A stretch of DNA of 21,235 nt from Bathymodiolus brooksi thiotrophic gill symbiont (GTDB lineage Bacteria > Pseudomonadota > Gammaproteobacteria > PS1 > Pseudothioglobaceae), in contig NZ_CAHJWD020000460.1 of NCBI RefSeq assembly GCF_903642095.1, positions 1-21,235 on the forward strand. The letters run 5' to 3'. Under the pieces are notes generated by a model, which worked only from the letters and a program-made list of their open reading frames with translations, searched no databases and had not been told where the DNA came from. A program made the position numbers and the translations under genes. The number at the start of each line of letters is the position of its first letter. Position 1 is the first letter of the stretch. Below are positions 1 through 7,302 of this stretch, piece after piece.

Positions 1-230
1 TCTTGCTTAGCATTGTTAATCGTGCTAATTGCAGAGCCAAAGCGCATATTCTCACGATAACGAACTTCAACAAAAACTAATGTTTGCTCTAATTTATCAA
101 GCATAATGATGTCTATTTCACCAAACTTAGTTAAATAGTTTTGTTCAACAAGTTTTAGCCCATTTTTTTTTAAATATTGAAGTGCTAATTTTTCCGCCTT
201 ATTGCCCACTTGTCGTTTTAAACTAAACAT
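1..230 (-). CDS. yraN: YraN/UPF0102 family nuclease-like protein, 5' part only
   Basis: The gene starts at an ATG at 230 on the minus strand and leaves the window after 76 codons, so the C-terminal third or so is missing. The visible protein begins MFSLKRQVGNKAEKLALQYL and carries the UPF0102 hallmarks: Glu13 in the first helix, FGEID (Asp40) and LVFVEVRYR (Glu55, Arg57). Together these form the PD-(D/E)XK-like nuclease core known for this family. The biological role of YraN is not well established; a nuclease-like fold is family knowledge, and activity is only inferred. It faces rsmI with 6 bp between the start codons. In E. coli, rsmI is also divergent from the lpoA-yraN-diaA group, so the neighbourhood is conserved, but lpoA is absent from the junction here. 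Confidence 0.88.
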   Translation of the reverse strand, partial: MFSLKRQVGNKAEKLALQYLKKNGLKLVEQNYLTKFGEIDIIMLDKLEQTLVFVEVRYRENMRFGSAISTINNAKQ

Positions 231-236
231 TTTATT

Positions 237-1061
237 ATGCCTTTATATATAGTAGCCACCCCCATTGGAAACCTAGAAGATATATCCTTTAGAGCGATAG
301 AAACACTCAAAACGGTTGATTTAATTTTAGCAGAAGATACCCGCCACAGTAAAAAATTGCTTAACCATTATGACATTAACACACCCGTTCAAGCTTTTCA
401 CGAGCACAATGAATCTGTTAAAACTGCTACTGTGGTGACAGAATTATTGACAGGGAAAAATATCGCACTTATTAGTGATGCAGGCACGCCATTGATTAGT
501 GATCCGGGTTTTGTTCTGGTTAGCGAGGCCAAAAAAATGGGTGTCATAGTTTGCCCTATTCCGGGTGCTTCGGCATTGATTAGTGCTTTAAGCAGTTGTG
601 GTATTGCCAGTGATAGTTTTAGTTTTTTTGGCTTTCTACCAGCTAAATCTAGTGCTCGTATCAAAGCCATTCAAGCAATTTCTCACAGCAGTGAAACGGT
701 TATTTTTTACGAGTCGCCCAAACGAATTTTAGCCTGTGCAAACGACCTGTTGAGTGTGCTAGGCAATGAACGCATTGTTTGTTTTGCTAAAGAAATTACC
801 AAATCTTTTGAAACCATTAAAACCAGCACTTTGCCAGAGTTAATTGAATATTTAATCGAAGATGAAGCACATCAAAAAGGTGAGTTTGTTATTATCATCT
901 CCAGCATTGATAAGCATAATTTAGTTGCAGGTGAGGCACAATTGGATAAAATTCTGCCCATTTTACTTGTTGAAATGGGCACCTCAAAAGCCGCAAAACT
1001 GGCGGCAAAAATAACAGGTATTGATAAAAAACATTGTTATCAACGAGCTATTGAATTATGA
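237..1061 (+). CDS. rsmI: 16S rRNA (cytidine1402-2'-O)-methyltransferase RsmI
   Basis: RsmI uses S-adenosylmethionine to methylate the 2'-OH of C1402 in the decoding centre of 16S rRNA. The 274-residue protein is about the usual family length (E. coli RsmI has 286). It begins with the characteristic MPLYIVATPIGNLEDIS and continues with LAEDTRHSKKLL, the glycine-rich ISDAGTPLISDPGF and IPGASALISALSSCG, which are conserved across the tetrapyrrole-methylase-like fold. The start at 237 fits the family N-terminus exactly. No Shine-Dalgarno is visible, because the upstream bases belong to the divergent yraN. The stop codon overlaps the start of the next gene by 4 bp (ATGA), which suggests translational coupling. 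Confidence 0.97.
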   Translation: MPLYIVATPIGNLEDISFRAIETLKTVDLILAEDTRHSKKLLNHYDINTPVQAFHEHNESVKTATVVTELLTGKNIALISDAGTPLISDPGFVLVSEAKKMGVIVCPIPGASALISALSSCGIASDSFSFFGFLPAKSSARIKAIQAISHSSETVIFYESPKRILACANDLLSVLGNERIVCFAKEITKSFETIKTSTLPELIEYLIEDEAHQKGEFVIIISSIDKHNLVAGEAQLDKILPILLVEMGTSKAAKLAAKITGIDKKHCYQRAIEL

Positions 1062-1369
1062 GTTACTACACACGGCATATTTTCTTTTGTAATAACATTC
1101 GTAAAAATGGCAAGGCGTGCTGTTCACAGTTTGGTGCACAACAACTGTATCGTTATGCCAAAGATAAATGCCGAGACCAAGGTAAACTTGGCAAAGGGAA
1201 AATTGGTATAAGTGAGTCTCGTTGCCTAGGCAGATGCGAGTTCGGTCCAGTGGCTGTGGTATACCCTGATAATATTTGGTATCAATATATTGACGAAGAG
1301 GATATTGATGAAATCATCAATAAGCATTTAATAGCAGGTAAGCCAGTTAATAGATTAAAGATTGATTAA
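1058..1369 (+). CDS. thioredoxin-like [2Fe-2S] ferredoxin
   Basis: A 103-residue protein of the thioredoxin-fold [2Fe-2S] ferredoxin family, the Aquifex Fd / Shethna-protein type. Likely cluster ligands are Cys11, Cys22 (or the adjacent Cys21), Cys56 and Cys60. The last pair lies in SESRCLGRCEFGPVAVVYP, a very typical motif of this family. It is expected to be a small cytosolic electron carrier; partners cannot be named from the sequence. It starts inside the rsmI stop codon (4-bp overlap) and is probably co-transcribed with it, although the two have no obvious functional link. No clear terminator follows before the pstS promoter. Confidence 0.9.
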   Translation: MSYYTRHIFFCNNIRKNGKACCSQFGAQQLYRYAKDKCRDQGKLGKGKIGISESRCLGRCEFGPVAVVYPDNIWYQYIDEEDIDEIINKHLIAGKPVNRLKID

Positions 1370-1476
1370 AAAATAGTAAGCTCAACCATTAAAGTGCTTT
1401 CACCATTATTGTTTTTGTTGTTAGTAACCATATTCTAAATCTCTTAGTAAGCTCACTTAGGTATAAATAAACTTTA

Positions 1477-1510
1477 TTGTCATAATCCTGTCATATTCAT
1501 TTATTAAAAT
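1477..1510 (+). promoter_or_regulatory. Pho box and -10 of pstS
   Basis: Two 7-bp half-sites, TTGTCAT (1477-1483) and CTGTCAT (1488-1494), are separated by 4 bp. This is the 11-bp period of the PhoB-binding Pho box, whose consensus half-site is CTGTCAT. Ten bases further on is TAAAAT (1505-1510), the position of the -10 in E. coli Pho promoters, where the Pho box replaces the -35. Transcription should start near 1517. A TGGAGA ribosome site (1533-1538) precedes the pstS ATG. Activation by phospho-PhoB under phosphate starvation is inferred from this match. Confidence 0.88.
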
Positions 1511-1545
1511 TCACCCATAATTTAATAAAAAATGGAGAAAAACAC

Positions 1546-2646
1546 ATGATAAATAATTATAAATTAGCAACAACACTTACTTCTGCAGCTATTGTGGTGC
1601 TGTCTGTTTCTTCTTATGGTGCATTAGTTTCTAGAGGTCACATTGATATAGTTGGTTCGTCAACGGTTTATCCTTTTGCAACAGTAGTTGCTGAAACTTA
1701 TGGGAAAAATACGGGTTCTAAAACACCAAAGATTGAATCTACTGGCTCTGGTGGCGGTATGAAGTTGTTTTGCGCTGGGAATGGTATCGCTACGCCAGAT
1801 ATTACCAATTCTTCTCGTAGAATTAAAAGCAGTGAGTATAAAAAATGTCAGAAAAATGGCGTGAAAGATATTGTTGAGGTTAAGATTGGATTTGATGGTA
1901 TTGCTGTTGCTAATTCTAAGAAAAGCCCAGTTTTTAATTTGACTCGTAGAGAATTATTTCTAGCATTGGCTAAGCAAACCCCAAGTCTAAAAACAGGCGA
2001 GTTAGTTGATAACCCATATACAAAGTGGAGTGATATTAACGCAAAGTTACCTAATACAAAGATTGAAGTATTAGGGCCACCACCAACATCTGGAACACGT
2101 GATGCATTTGTAGAATTAGCACTACAAGGAGGATGTTTTACCTATAGCTGGATTAAACAAATTAAAAAAGATTCAAAAATTGCTAAAAAAGCTGGAAACA
2201 AGTCCCTTGCTTCTCAGTTAAAGAGAAAATATAAAAATATTTGCCATTCAATTCGTGAAGATGGTGCCTATATTGAAGCAGGAGAAAACGACAATCTTAT
2301 CGTTGAAAAATTAAAGACAAACCCTAATGCATTAGGCGTTTTTGGGTATAGCTTTTTAGACCAGAATAGCGATGTAGTTCAGGGTGCTATTATTGATGGT
2401 GTTAAGATTGATTTTGAAGCAATTGCTAATGGCTCGTATCCGATTTCAAGACCTTTGTATTTCTATGTTAAGAAGAGCCATGTTGGGAAGGTACCTGGTA
2501 TTAAGGAATTCATTGCTGAATTTACCAGTGAAGATGCTTGGGGCGAGGATGGGTATTTGACTGATAAGGGGTTAATCCCACTATCTGATAATGAGCGTCA
2601 AAATATGAGCTATTCGGCCAATAATCTAGTACCATTTAAGATGTAG
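1546..2646 (+). CDS. pstS: phosphate ABC transporter, periplasmic phosphate-binding protein PstS
   Basis: PstS captures inorganic phosphate in the periplasm and delivers it to the PstC/PstA channel. The 366-residue precursor has a signal peptide (residues 1 to about 26, with a hydrophobic stretch around 11-22). The mature part opens with IDIVGSSTVYPF and has the phosphate-loop region STGSGGGMKLFC near residue 66, both typical of PstS. Further on, GPPPTSGTRDAF supplies the second phosphate-binding segment. A Lys-rich insertion at about 201-230 is less conserved. The gene is preceded by a Pho box and followed by a terminator, so it can be transcribed alone at a high level, as is usual for binding proteins needed in excess of their permease. 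Confidence 0.96.
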   Translation: MINNYKLATTLTSAAIVVLSVSSYGALVSRGHIDIVGSSTVYPFATVVAETYGKNTGSKTPKIESTGSGGGMKLFCAGNGIATPDITNSSRRIKSSEYKKCQKNGVKDIVEVKIGFDGIAVANSKKSPVFNLTRRELFLALAKQTPSLKTGELVDNPYTKWSDINAKLPNTKIEVLGPPPTSGTRDAFVELALQGGCFTYSWIKQIKKDSKIAKKAGNKSLASQLKRKYKNICHSIREDGAYIEAGENDNLIVEKLKTNPNALGVFGYSFLDQNSDVVQGAIIDGVKIDFEAIANGSYPISRPLYFYVKKSHVGKVPGIKEFIAEFTSEDAWGEDGYLTDKGLIPLSDNERQNMSYSANNLVPFKM

Positions 2647-2670
2647 GCAATTAAGTTGGTTACGATTTAT

Positions 2671-2703
2671 AAAGGCTAAAACAAATTCGTTTTAGCCTTT
2701 TTT
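2671..2703 (+). terminator. rho-independent terminator of pstS
   Basis: A perfect 12-bp stem (2671-2682 with 2689-2700) around a 6-nt loop, with the T-rich tail running to 2703. It lies 24 bp after the pstS stop and separates pstS from the pstC promoter. Confidence 0.9.
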
Positions 2704-2712
2704 ATAGGCATA

Positions 2713-2734
2713 TTTGATGATTATTCATATTTAT
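2713..2734. repeat. 22-bp inverted copy of the foldback-element end
   Basis: These 22 bases are an exact reverse complement of 2840-2861, which lies inside the left end of the foldback element at 2829-2989. The match stops abruptly on both sides, and the outer tip of the element (GAGACC) is not present here. It is probably a decayed or truncated second end. It lies between the pstS terminator and the second Pho box, so that Pho box is framed by inverted copies. Confidence 0.6.
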
Positions 2735-2780
2735 ACGGAAAAAAACTACTAATAGCGACAAGGGTAAGAAAAAAACTTTA

Positions 2781-2814
2781 TTGTCATAATTCTGTCATAT
2801 TTACTTATTAAACT
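2781..2814 (+). promoter_or_regulatory. Pho box and -10 of pstCAB-phoU-phoBR
   Basis: Half-sites TTGTCAT (2781-2787) and CTGTCAT (2792-2798) with 4 bp between them, followed 10 bp later by TAAACT (2809-2814) as the -10. This is the same geometry as at pstS. The 45-bp block 2773-2817 differs from 1469-1513 at only 4 positions. The predicted start, near 2821, lies about 8 bases before the foldback element, so the transcript would carry that element in its leader. Confidence 0.86.
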
Positions 2815-2823
2815 TCATTAGAT

Positions 2824-2828
2824 TATTT
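2824..2828. repeat. left copy of 5-bp target-site duplication (TATTT)
   Basis: TATTT directly abuts the left end of the foldback element. The same five bases follow its right end at 2990-2994, and the identity stops there on both sides, as expected for a duplication made on insertion. Confidence 0.72.
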
Positions 2829-2989
2829 GAGACCTTTGCATAAATATGAATAATCATCAAAAATCCACTTTTTACCAACTTGGTAATTTTTTTAAACCCA
2901 GCCTTAGCCTTGCTAGGACAGAGTTTAAAAAAATACCAAGTTCACAAAAATTGAATTCTGTTAATCATTCATATTTATGCAAAGGTCTC
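2829..2989. mobile_element. 161-bp foldback MITE-like element
   Basis: A non-coding insertion with perfect 23-bp terminal inverted repeats (2829-2851 and 2967-2989) starting GAGACC. It is flanked by a 5-bp direct repeat, TATTT. The inverted symmetry continues imperfectly almost to the centre; for example AACTTGGTA followed by a T-run and AAAC occurs in both arms. The transcript can therefore fold into one hairpin of about 75 bp. There is no transposase, so any movement would depend on a transposase encoded elsewhere. Ends of this GAGACC type recall some IS5-family elements, but I cannot confirm the family. An 88-codon open frame crosses the element and is judged not to be a gene. Confidence 0.82.
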
Positions 2990-2994
2990 TATTT
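2990..2994. repeat. right copy of 5-bp target-site duplication (TATTT)
   Basis: Matches 2824-2828. Removing the element and one TATTT would restore a plain leader of about 128 nt between the predicted start and pstC. Confidence 0.72.
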
Positions 2995-3108
2995 AATAAA
3001 AATGACAATCTCATCATTAAAAAATTTAGGGAAAACTTTAATGTATTATCAATGGGTAAAATTAACTAACTGTATGCGTATGATGAGTTTTATATTTAAG
3101 GAATTAAC
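2995..3108 (+). other. pstC leader downstream of the foldback element
   Basis: AT-rich and without a convincing gene. The only functional signal I see is the AAGGA ribosome site (3098-3102), spaced 6 bases before the pstC ATG at 3109. With the Pho box, the relic repeat and the element, this completes the account of the 462-bp pstS-pstC gap. Confidence 0.6.
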
Positions 3109-4485
3109 ATGACCTTTGGAGTCATACTTACTGCACTGATGGCGTTGCTACTTCTAGGGTATTACACTGGAAGGAAGCGTTCAATCAGCTTATCTGATAA
3201 GAGTAATCAGCGCCTGCATTCATTGCCACAACACTATGGCTATTTGATCGCATTTTGGAGCGGTGCTCCTGCATTATTAATTTTATTATTTTGGTCTGTT
3301 TTAGAGTCATCTGTTATTAACGCTGCGATTGTTGCACAGTTACCAGCACAGTTACAGCAATTATCAGCAGATGAAGTTGAGTTGTTTATTAATGAAATTA
3401 TTAATTTATCTTACTCAAATGTAGCTATAGACGATGATGTTAAACGCCATGCAGCTCTTTACTACAACGAGTTAATTGAATTTAGCAATTGGGTTAAGTC
3501 GACTGCGGTTTTCATTTTAGCGTTTATAGGTATGTTTGTCGCATTAGCTTTTGTTAAACCAGAAATGAAAGCACGCAACTTGGTTGAGAGGTTGATACGC
3601 TGGGCTATGATTGGTTGCACCTCAATTGCAGTTTTGACAACTATTGGTATTATATTTTCAGTGATATTTGAATCTATTATTTTCTTTAAAACTGTTAATG
3701 TGTTTGATTTTTTATTTGGCACCCACTGGAGTCCCCAAGAGGCTATTCGTGAAGACCAAGTGGGCGGCTCTGGTAGTTTTGGTGCCTTGCCTTTATTTGT
3801 TGGCACTTTATTAATTTCATTTATTGCCTTAGTGATTGCTGTACCTTTGGGGCTTATGTCGGCTATATATTTGTCAGAGTATTCGTCACCTAGATTTAGA
3901 TTATTTGCCAAGCCAGTTTTAGAAATTCTGGCTGGCATCCCAACGGTTGTCTATGGTTTTTTCGCTGCGATAACAGTCGCCCCTTTTATTCGTGATTTGG
4001 GCGAGTCGCTTGGTTTAAGTTTGTCATCTGAAAGCGCATTAGCAGCGGGCATCGTAATGGGTGTAATGATTATTCCGTTTGTGTCTTCATTGTCAGATGA
4101 TGTTATTTCTGCTGTGCCACAATCAATGCGCGATGGTTCATATGCAATGGGTGCTACTAAATCTGAAACTATCAAACAAGTGATTATTCCTGCCGCACTT
4201 CCTGGTATTGTTAGTGGCGTGTTATTAGCGGCTTCTCGTGCAATTGGTGAGACGATGATTGTGGTTATGGCGGCTGGACTATCGGCAAATTTAACATTCA
4301 ATCCTTTAGAAGCAGTGACGACAGTTACAGTACAAATGGTGGCCTTATTAACAGGCGACCAAGAGTTTGACAGTACAAAAACGCTCGCAGCATTTGCGTT
4401 GGGACTGGGGCTATTCTTAACCACATTGGTGCTTAATATTATCTCATTATATGTAGTGCGTAAATATCGCGAACAATATGATTAG
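3109..4485 (+). CDS. pstC: phosphate ABC transporter permease PstC
   Basis: One of the two inner-membrane subunits that form the phosphate channel with PstA. The 458-residue protein is longer than E. coli PstC (319). It has an extra membrane segment at the very N-terminus (FGVILTALMALLLLGYYTG), a second one near residues 45-65, and a non-conserved periplasmic-type stretch at about 70-125 before the core. The core is clear: the MetI-like region with AIYLSEY, ILAGIPTVVYGFFA and the EAA-type loop DGSYAMGATKSETIKQVIIP, followed by AASRAIGETMIVVMAAG. Enlarged PstC/PstA proteins are known from other proteobacteria such as Pseudomonas. The gene is first in the pstCAB-phoUBR unit; its end overlaps pstA by 8 bp. 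Confidence 0.95.
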   Translation: MTFGVILTALMALLLLGYYTGRKRSISLSDKSNQRLHSLPQHYGYLIAFWSGAPALLILLFWSVLESSVINAAIVAQLPAQLQQLSADEVELFINEIINLSYSNVAIDDDVKRHAALYYNELIEFSNWVKSTAVFILAFIGMFVALAFVKPEMKARNLVERLIRWAMIGCTSIAVLTTIGIIFSVIFESIIFFKTVNVFDFLFGTHWSPQEAIREDQVGGSGSFGALPLFVGTLLISFIALVIAVPLGLMSAIYLSEYSSPRFRLFAKPVLEILAGIPTVVYGFFAAITVAPFIRDLGESLGLSLSSESALAAGIVMGVMIIPFVSSLSDDVISAVPQSMRDGSYAMGATKSETIKQVIIPAALPGIVSGVLLAASRAIGETMIVVMAAGLSANLTFNPLEAVTTVTVQMVALLTGDQEFDSTKTLAAFALGLGLFLTTLVLNIISLYVVRKYREQYD

Positions 4486-5758
4486 TAATACAAAAAAAAT
4501 AAAAAATAAATTAGCCAAACGCTATGCAAAGGAAAAGCGTTTTCAAATTTATGGGTTAAGCGCTATTGCTATTAGTATTGCATTTTTGTTGTCATTATTG
4601 ATAAATATTTCAACAACAGGGTTTCCAGCTTTTCAACAAACTTATATCAATATTGATGTTGATATAGACAGTAAATTGTTAAACTTAGATGGCAAATATA
4701 GTGAGAAGGCGTTATTTAGCGCTAATTATAGAAAAGTTGTTAACCAGTCACTAAAAACATTATTTCCCGGCGTTAATGGCAGAAAACAAAAAAAAGCGCT
4801 TAGGCAATTAATCAGTAAAAGTGCAAGATACCAACTTAGAGATTTTGTTATTAATAATCCTGATGTTATTGATACTAAACAATCTTTATGGTTTTTAGCT
4901 AGAGACGATGTTGATGTATTTATGAAAGGGGGCATTGACAGGTCTTTGCCAGAATCAGATCGTAGGCTTAAAAATTTCCAACTGGCTTGGATTGATAGGT
5001 TATTGGCTGAAAATCGCCTTGAAAAACGATTTAATATCAACTTCTTTACTCAAGGAGACTCTAGAGAGCCTGAACAGGCGGGGATTAAAGGGGCAATGAT
5101 TGGATCATTTTTGACAATGCTGGTAACCATGTTTTTGTCTTTTCCAATTGGCGTTTCAGCGGCTATATATCTTGAAGAATTTGCACCAAAAAATAATAGA
5201 TGGGTAGATATTATTGAGATTAATATTAATAATTTGGCTGCCGTGCCTTCCATTGTTTTTGGATTGTTGGGATTAGCAGTGTTTATTGGCTTTTTTGGGA
5301 TTCCGAGGTCAATTCCATTGATTGGGGGCTTGGTATTAACATTAATGACTCTCCCTACTATCATTATCTCCTCTAGGGCAGCATTAAAGGCTGTCTCCCC
5401 ATCTATCCGTGAGGCGGCATTAGGTTTGGGTGCATCACGCGTACAAACCACCTTTCATCATGTTGTTCCAGCTGCTATGCCGGGTATACTAACAGGTACT
5501 ATTATTGGCATGGCACAAGCATTGGGTGAAACTGCACCACTGTTAATGATTGGTATGGTTGCCTTTATTGCAGATGTACCTCAAAGTATTGCAGACCCAT
5601 CTACGGTGCTTCCAGTGCAAATATACTTATGGTCTGATTCACCAGAACGCGCATTTACAGAGAGAACTTCAGCGGCTATCATGGTGTTGTTAGGGCTTTT
5701 AATCGTAATGAACCTGTTAGCTGTAATAATGCGTAGAAAATTTGAAAAAAAACGGTAG
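4478..5758 (+). CDS. pstA: phosphate ABC transporter permease PstA
   Basis: The second channel subunit of the Pst importer. It has 426 residues against 296 in E. coli. As in PstC, the extra length is N-terminal: a membrane segment at about 24-46, then a hydrophilic, probably periplasmic stretch of about 130 residues with basic repeats. The core begins near residue 195 (KGAMIGSFLTMLVTMFLSFP) and carries ISAAIYLEEF-type, AAVPSIVFGLLGLAVF and EAALGLGASRVQTTFHHVVP (EAA loop) motifs, then GMAQALGETAPLLMIGM. The start at 4478 overlaps the pstC stop, so coupled translation is likely; no strong ribosome site is seen. I regard the core assignment as certain; the role of the extension is unknown. Confidence 0.95.
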   Translation: MISNTKKIKNKLAKRYAKEKRFQIYGLSAIAISIAFLLSLLINISTTGFPAFQQTYINIDVDIDSKLLNLDGKYSEKALFSANYRKVVNQSLKTLFPGVNGRKQKKALRQLISKSARYQLRDFVINNPDVIDTKQSLWFLARDDVDVFMKGGIDRSLPESDRRLKNFQLAWIDRLLAENRLEKRFNINFFTQGDSREPEQAGIKGAMIGSFLTMLVTMFLSFPIGVSAAIYLEEFAPKNNRWVDIIEININNLAAVPSIVFGLLGLAVFIGFFGIPRSIPLIGGLVLTLMTLPTIIISSRAALKAVSPSIREAALGLGASRVQTTFHHVVPAAMPGILTGTIIGMAQALGETAPLLMIGMVAFIADVPQSIADPSTVLPVQIYLWSDSPERAFTERTSAAIMVLLGLLIVMNLLAVIMRRKFEKKR

Positions 5759-5767
5759 AATAAAGTT

Positions 5768-6595
5768 ATGATAAATATAGAAAAGCGTGAAGAATTTGAT
5801 ATAGAAATTGACAAAACTGTTGGTAAGCCTTTTATTAATGATGCAAAATTTTCCACTCGTAATGTTGATGTTTTTTATGGTGAAAAACAAGCCATATTTG
5901 ATGCAAATATAGATATTGGGAAAAATCAAATTATTGCGATGATTGGCTCATCTGGGTGTGGAAAATCTACCTTTCTACGATGTCTTAATCGTATGAACGA
6001 TACTATTCAAGATTGCCACATAAGTGGCGATATTAGACTAGACGATGAAGACATTTATCAGAAACAACAAGACCCTGTTTTGCTACGCGCACGGGTCGGA
6101 ATGGTTTTTCAAAAGCCAAATCCATTTCCAAAATCTATTTACGACAATGTTGCCTATGGGGCAAAATTACATGGATTAGCAAGCAGTAAGATTGAGCTTG
6201 ATGAGTTGGTAGAAAAAAGTTTAATTCGAGCAGGTCTTTTTAAAGAGGTTAAAGATTCATTGCATAAACCAGGCACTAGTCTTTCTGGCGGTCAACAGCA
6301 ACGATTATGTATTGCTAGAACGATTGCTATTGACCCAGAAGTTATTTTGATGGATGAACCAACTTCTGCACTTGACCCAATTGCTACTGCTGTTATCGAA
6401 GAGTTAATGATTGATTTAAGTAAGAAATACACCATTGCAATAGTCACGCACTCTATGCAACAGGCGGCTAGAGTATCACAAAGAACCGCTTACTTTCACT
6501 TAGGTTATGTGGTTGAAGTGAATGATACAAATATTGTATTTACCAACCCAGAACATCAATTGACTGAAAATTATATTACTGGTAGGTTTGGATAA
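5768..6595 (+). CDS. pstB: phosphate ABC transporter ATP-binding protein PstB
   Basis: The ATPase that powers phosphate import through PstCA. All ABC motifs are intact: Walker [10 protein letters not shown] (60-68, Lys66), the Q-loop region [15 protein letters not shown] that is diagnostic of PstB, the signature LSGGQQQR (172-179), Walker B VILMDEP (192-198, Glu197 catalytic) and the H-loop His228. The 275 residues exceed E. coli PstB (257) by a short, poorly conserved N-terminal tail, and a downstream start cannot be excluded. It starts 9 bp after pstA and is followed at 17 bp by phoU. Confidence 0.97.
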   Translation: MINIEKREEFDIEIDKTVGKPFINDAKFSTRNVDVFYGEKQAIFDANIDIGKNQIIAMIGSSGCGKSTFLRCLNRMNDTIQDCHISGDIRLDDEDIYQKQQDPVLLRARVGMVFQKPNPFPKSIYDNVAYGAKLHGLASSKIELDELVEKSLIRAGLFKEVKDSLHKPGTSLSGGQQQRLCIARTIAIDPEVILMDEPTSALDPIATAVIEELMIDLSKKYTIAIVTHSMQQAARVSQRTAYFHLGYVVEVNDTNIVFTNPEHQLTENYITGRFG

Positions 6596-6612
6596 TAATT
6601 AGGAGACTATTC

Positions 6613-7293
6613 ATGGAAACACAACAACATATTTCACGACAGTATAACCAAGAGTTAGAGAGCGTTAAAAGTAAAGTTTTAAAGATGGGTGGGTTGGTTG
6701 AGGACCAAGTAGAAAAGTCCATTAGCGCACTTATTGAGCAGAATAGTGAGTTAGCAAAAGAGGTTGCAGAGTCAGATTATAAAATTAATAAAATTGAAGT
6801 TGAAATTGATGAAAGTTGTGCCCAACTTATTGCTAAAAGGCAACCTGCTGCAGGAGACCTTAGACTTGTTATCGCAATTATTAAGGTTATCACAGACCTT
6901 GAGCGTATTGGCGATGAGGCAGAAAAAATTGGTCGTTACACACAAAAATTAACTTCTATGAAAGATGATGTTAATATGTACGCAGAACTTTCTAGATTGG
7001 GTGACAAGGTAATTACTATTTTACGAGATGCACTGGATGCATTTGCCCGTATGGATGTAGAACAGGCGGCTAGAATAGCTGAAACTGATAGACAAATCGA
7101 TGAAGAGTTTGACCGGGTTTCCAGAATATTGGTCACACATATGATGGAAAATTCCCGTAATATTAAAACTATGTTACATGTTATTTGGTGTGCTAGAGCT
7201 TTAGAGAGAATTGGTGACCATTCTCAGAATATTTGTGAGTATGTGGTTTACTTGGTTAAAGGTAAAGATGTTCGCCATATTGAACTGGAGTAG
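6613..7293 (+). CDS. phoU: phosphate signalling regulator PhoU
   Basis: PhoU links the state of the Pst transporter to PhoR and keeps the Pho regulon off when phosphate is plentiful. The 226-residue, all-helical protein has the two repeated PhoU motifs: PAAGDLRLVIAIIKVITDLERIGDEAEKI near 73-101, and the second-half equivalent IKTMLHVIWCARALERIGDHSQNI near 184-207, both with the metal-binding acidic pattern E(R)IGD. A strong AGGAG ribosome site at 6601-6605 fixes the start. It lies between pstB and phoB, the usual place. Confidence 0.96.
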   Translation: METQQHISRQYNQELESVKSKVLKMGGLVEDQVEKSISALIEQNSELAKEVAESDYKINKIEVEIDESCAQLIAKRQPAAGDLRLVIAIIKVITDLERIGDEAEKIGRYTQKLTSMKDDVNMYAELSRLGDKVITILRDALDAFARMDVEQAARIAETDRQIDEEFDRVSRILVTHMMENSRNIKTMLHVIWCARALERIGDHSQNICEYVVYLVKGKDVRHIELE

Positions 7294-7302
7294 GAGAATC
7301 GT

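Noticed and set aside
2846..3112. 88-codon open frame across the foldback element
   Set aside because: It lies mostly within the inverted-repeat element, has no ribosome site, runs into the pstC start and resembles no protein I know. It follows from the palindromic insertion rather than from coding selection.
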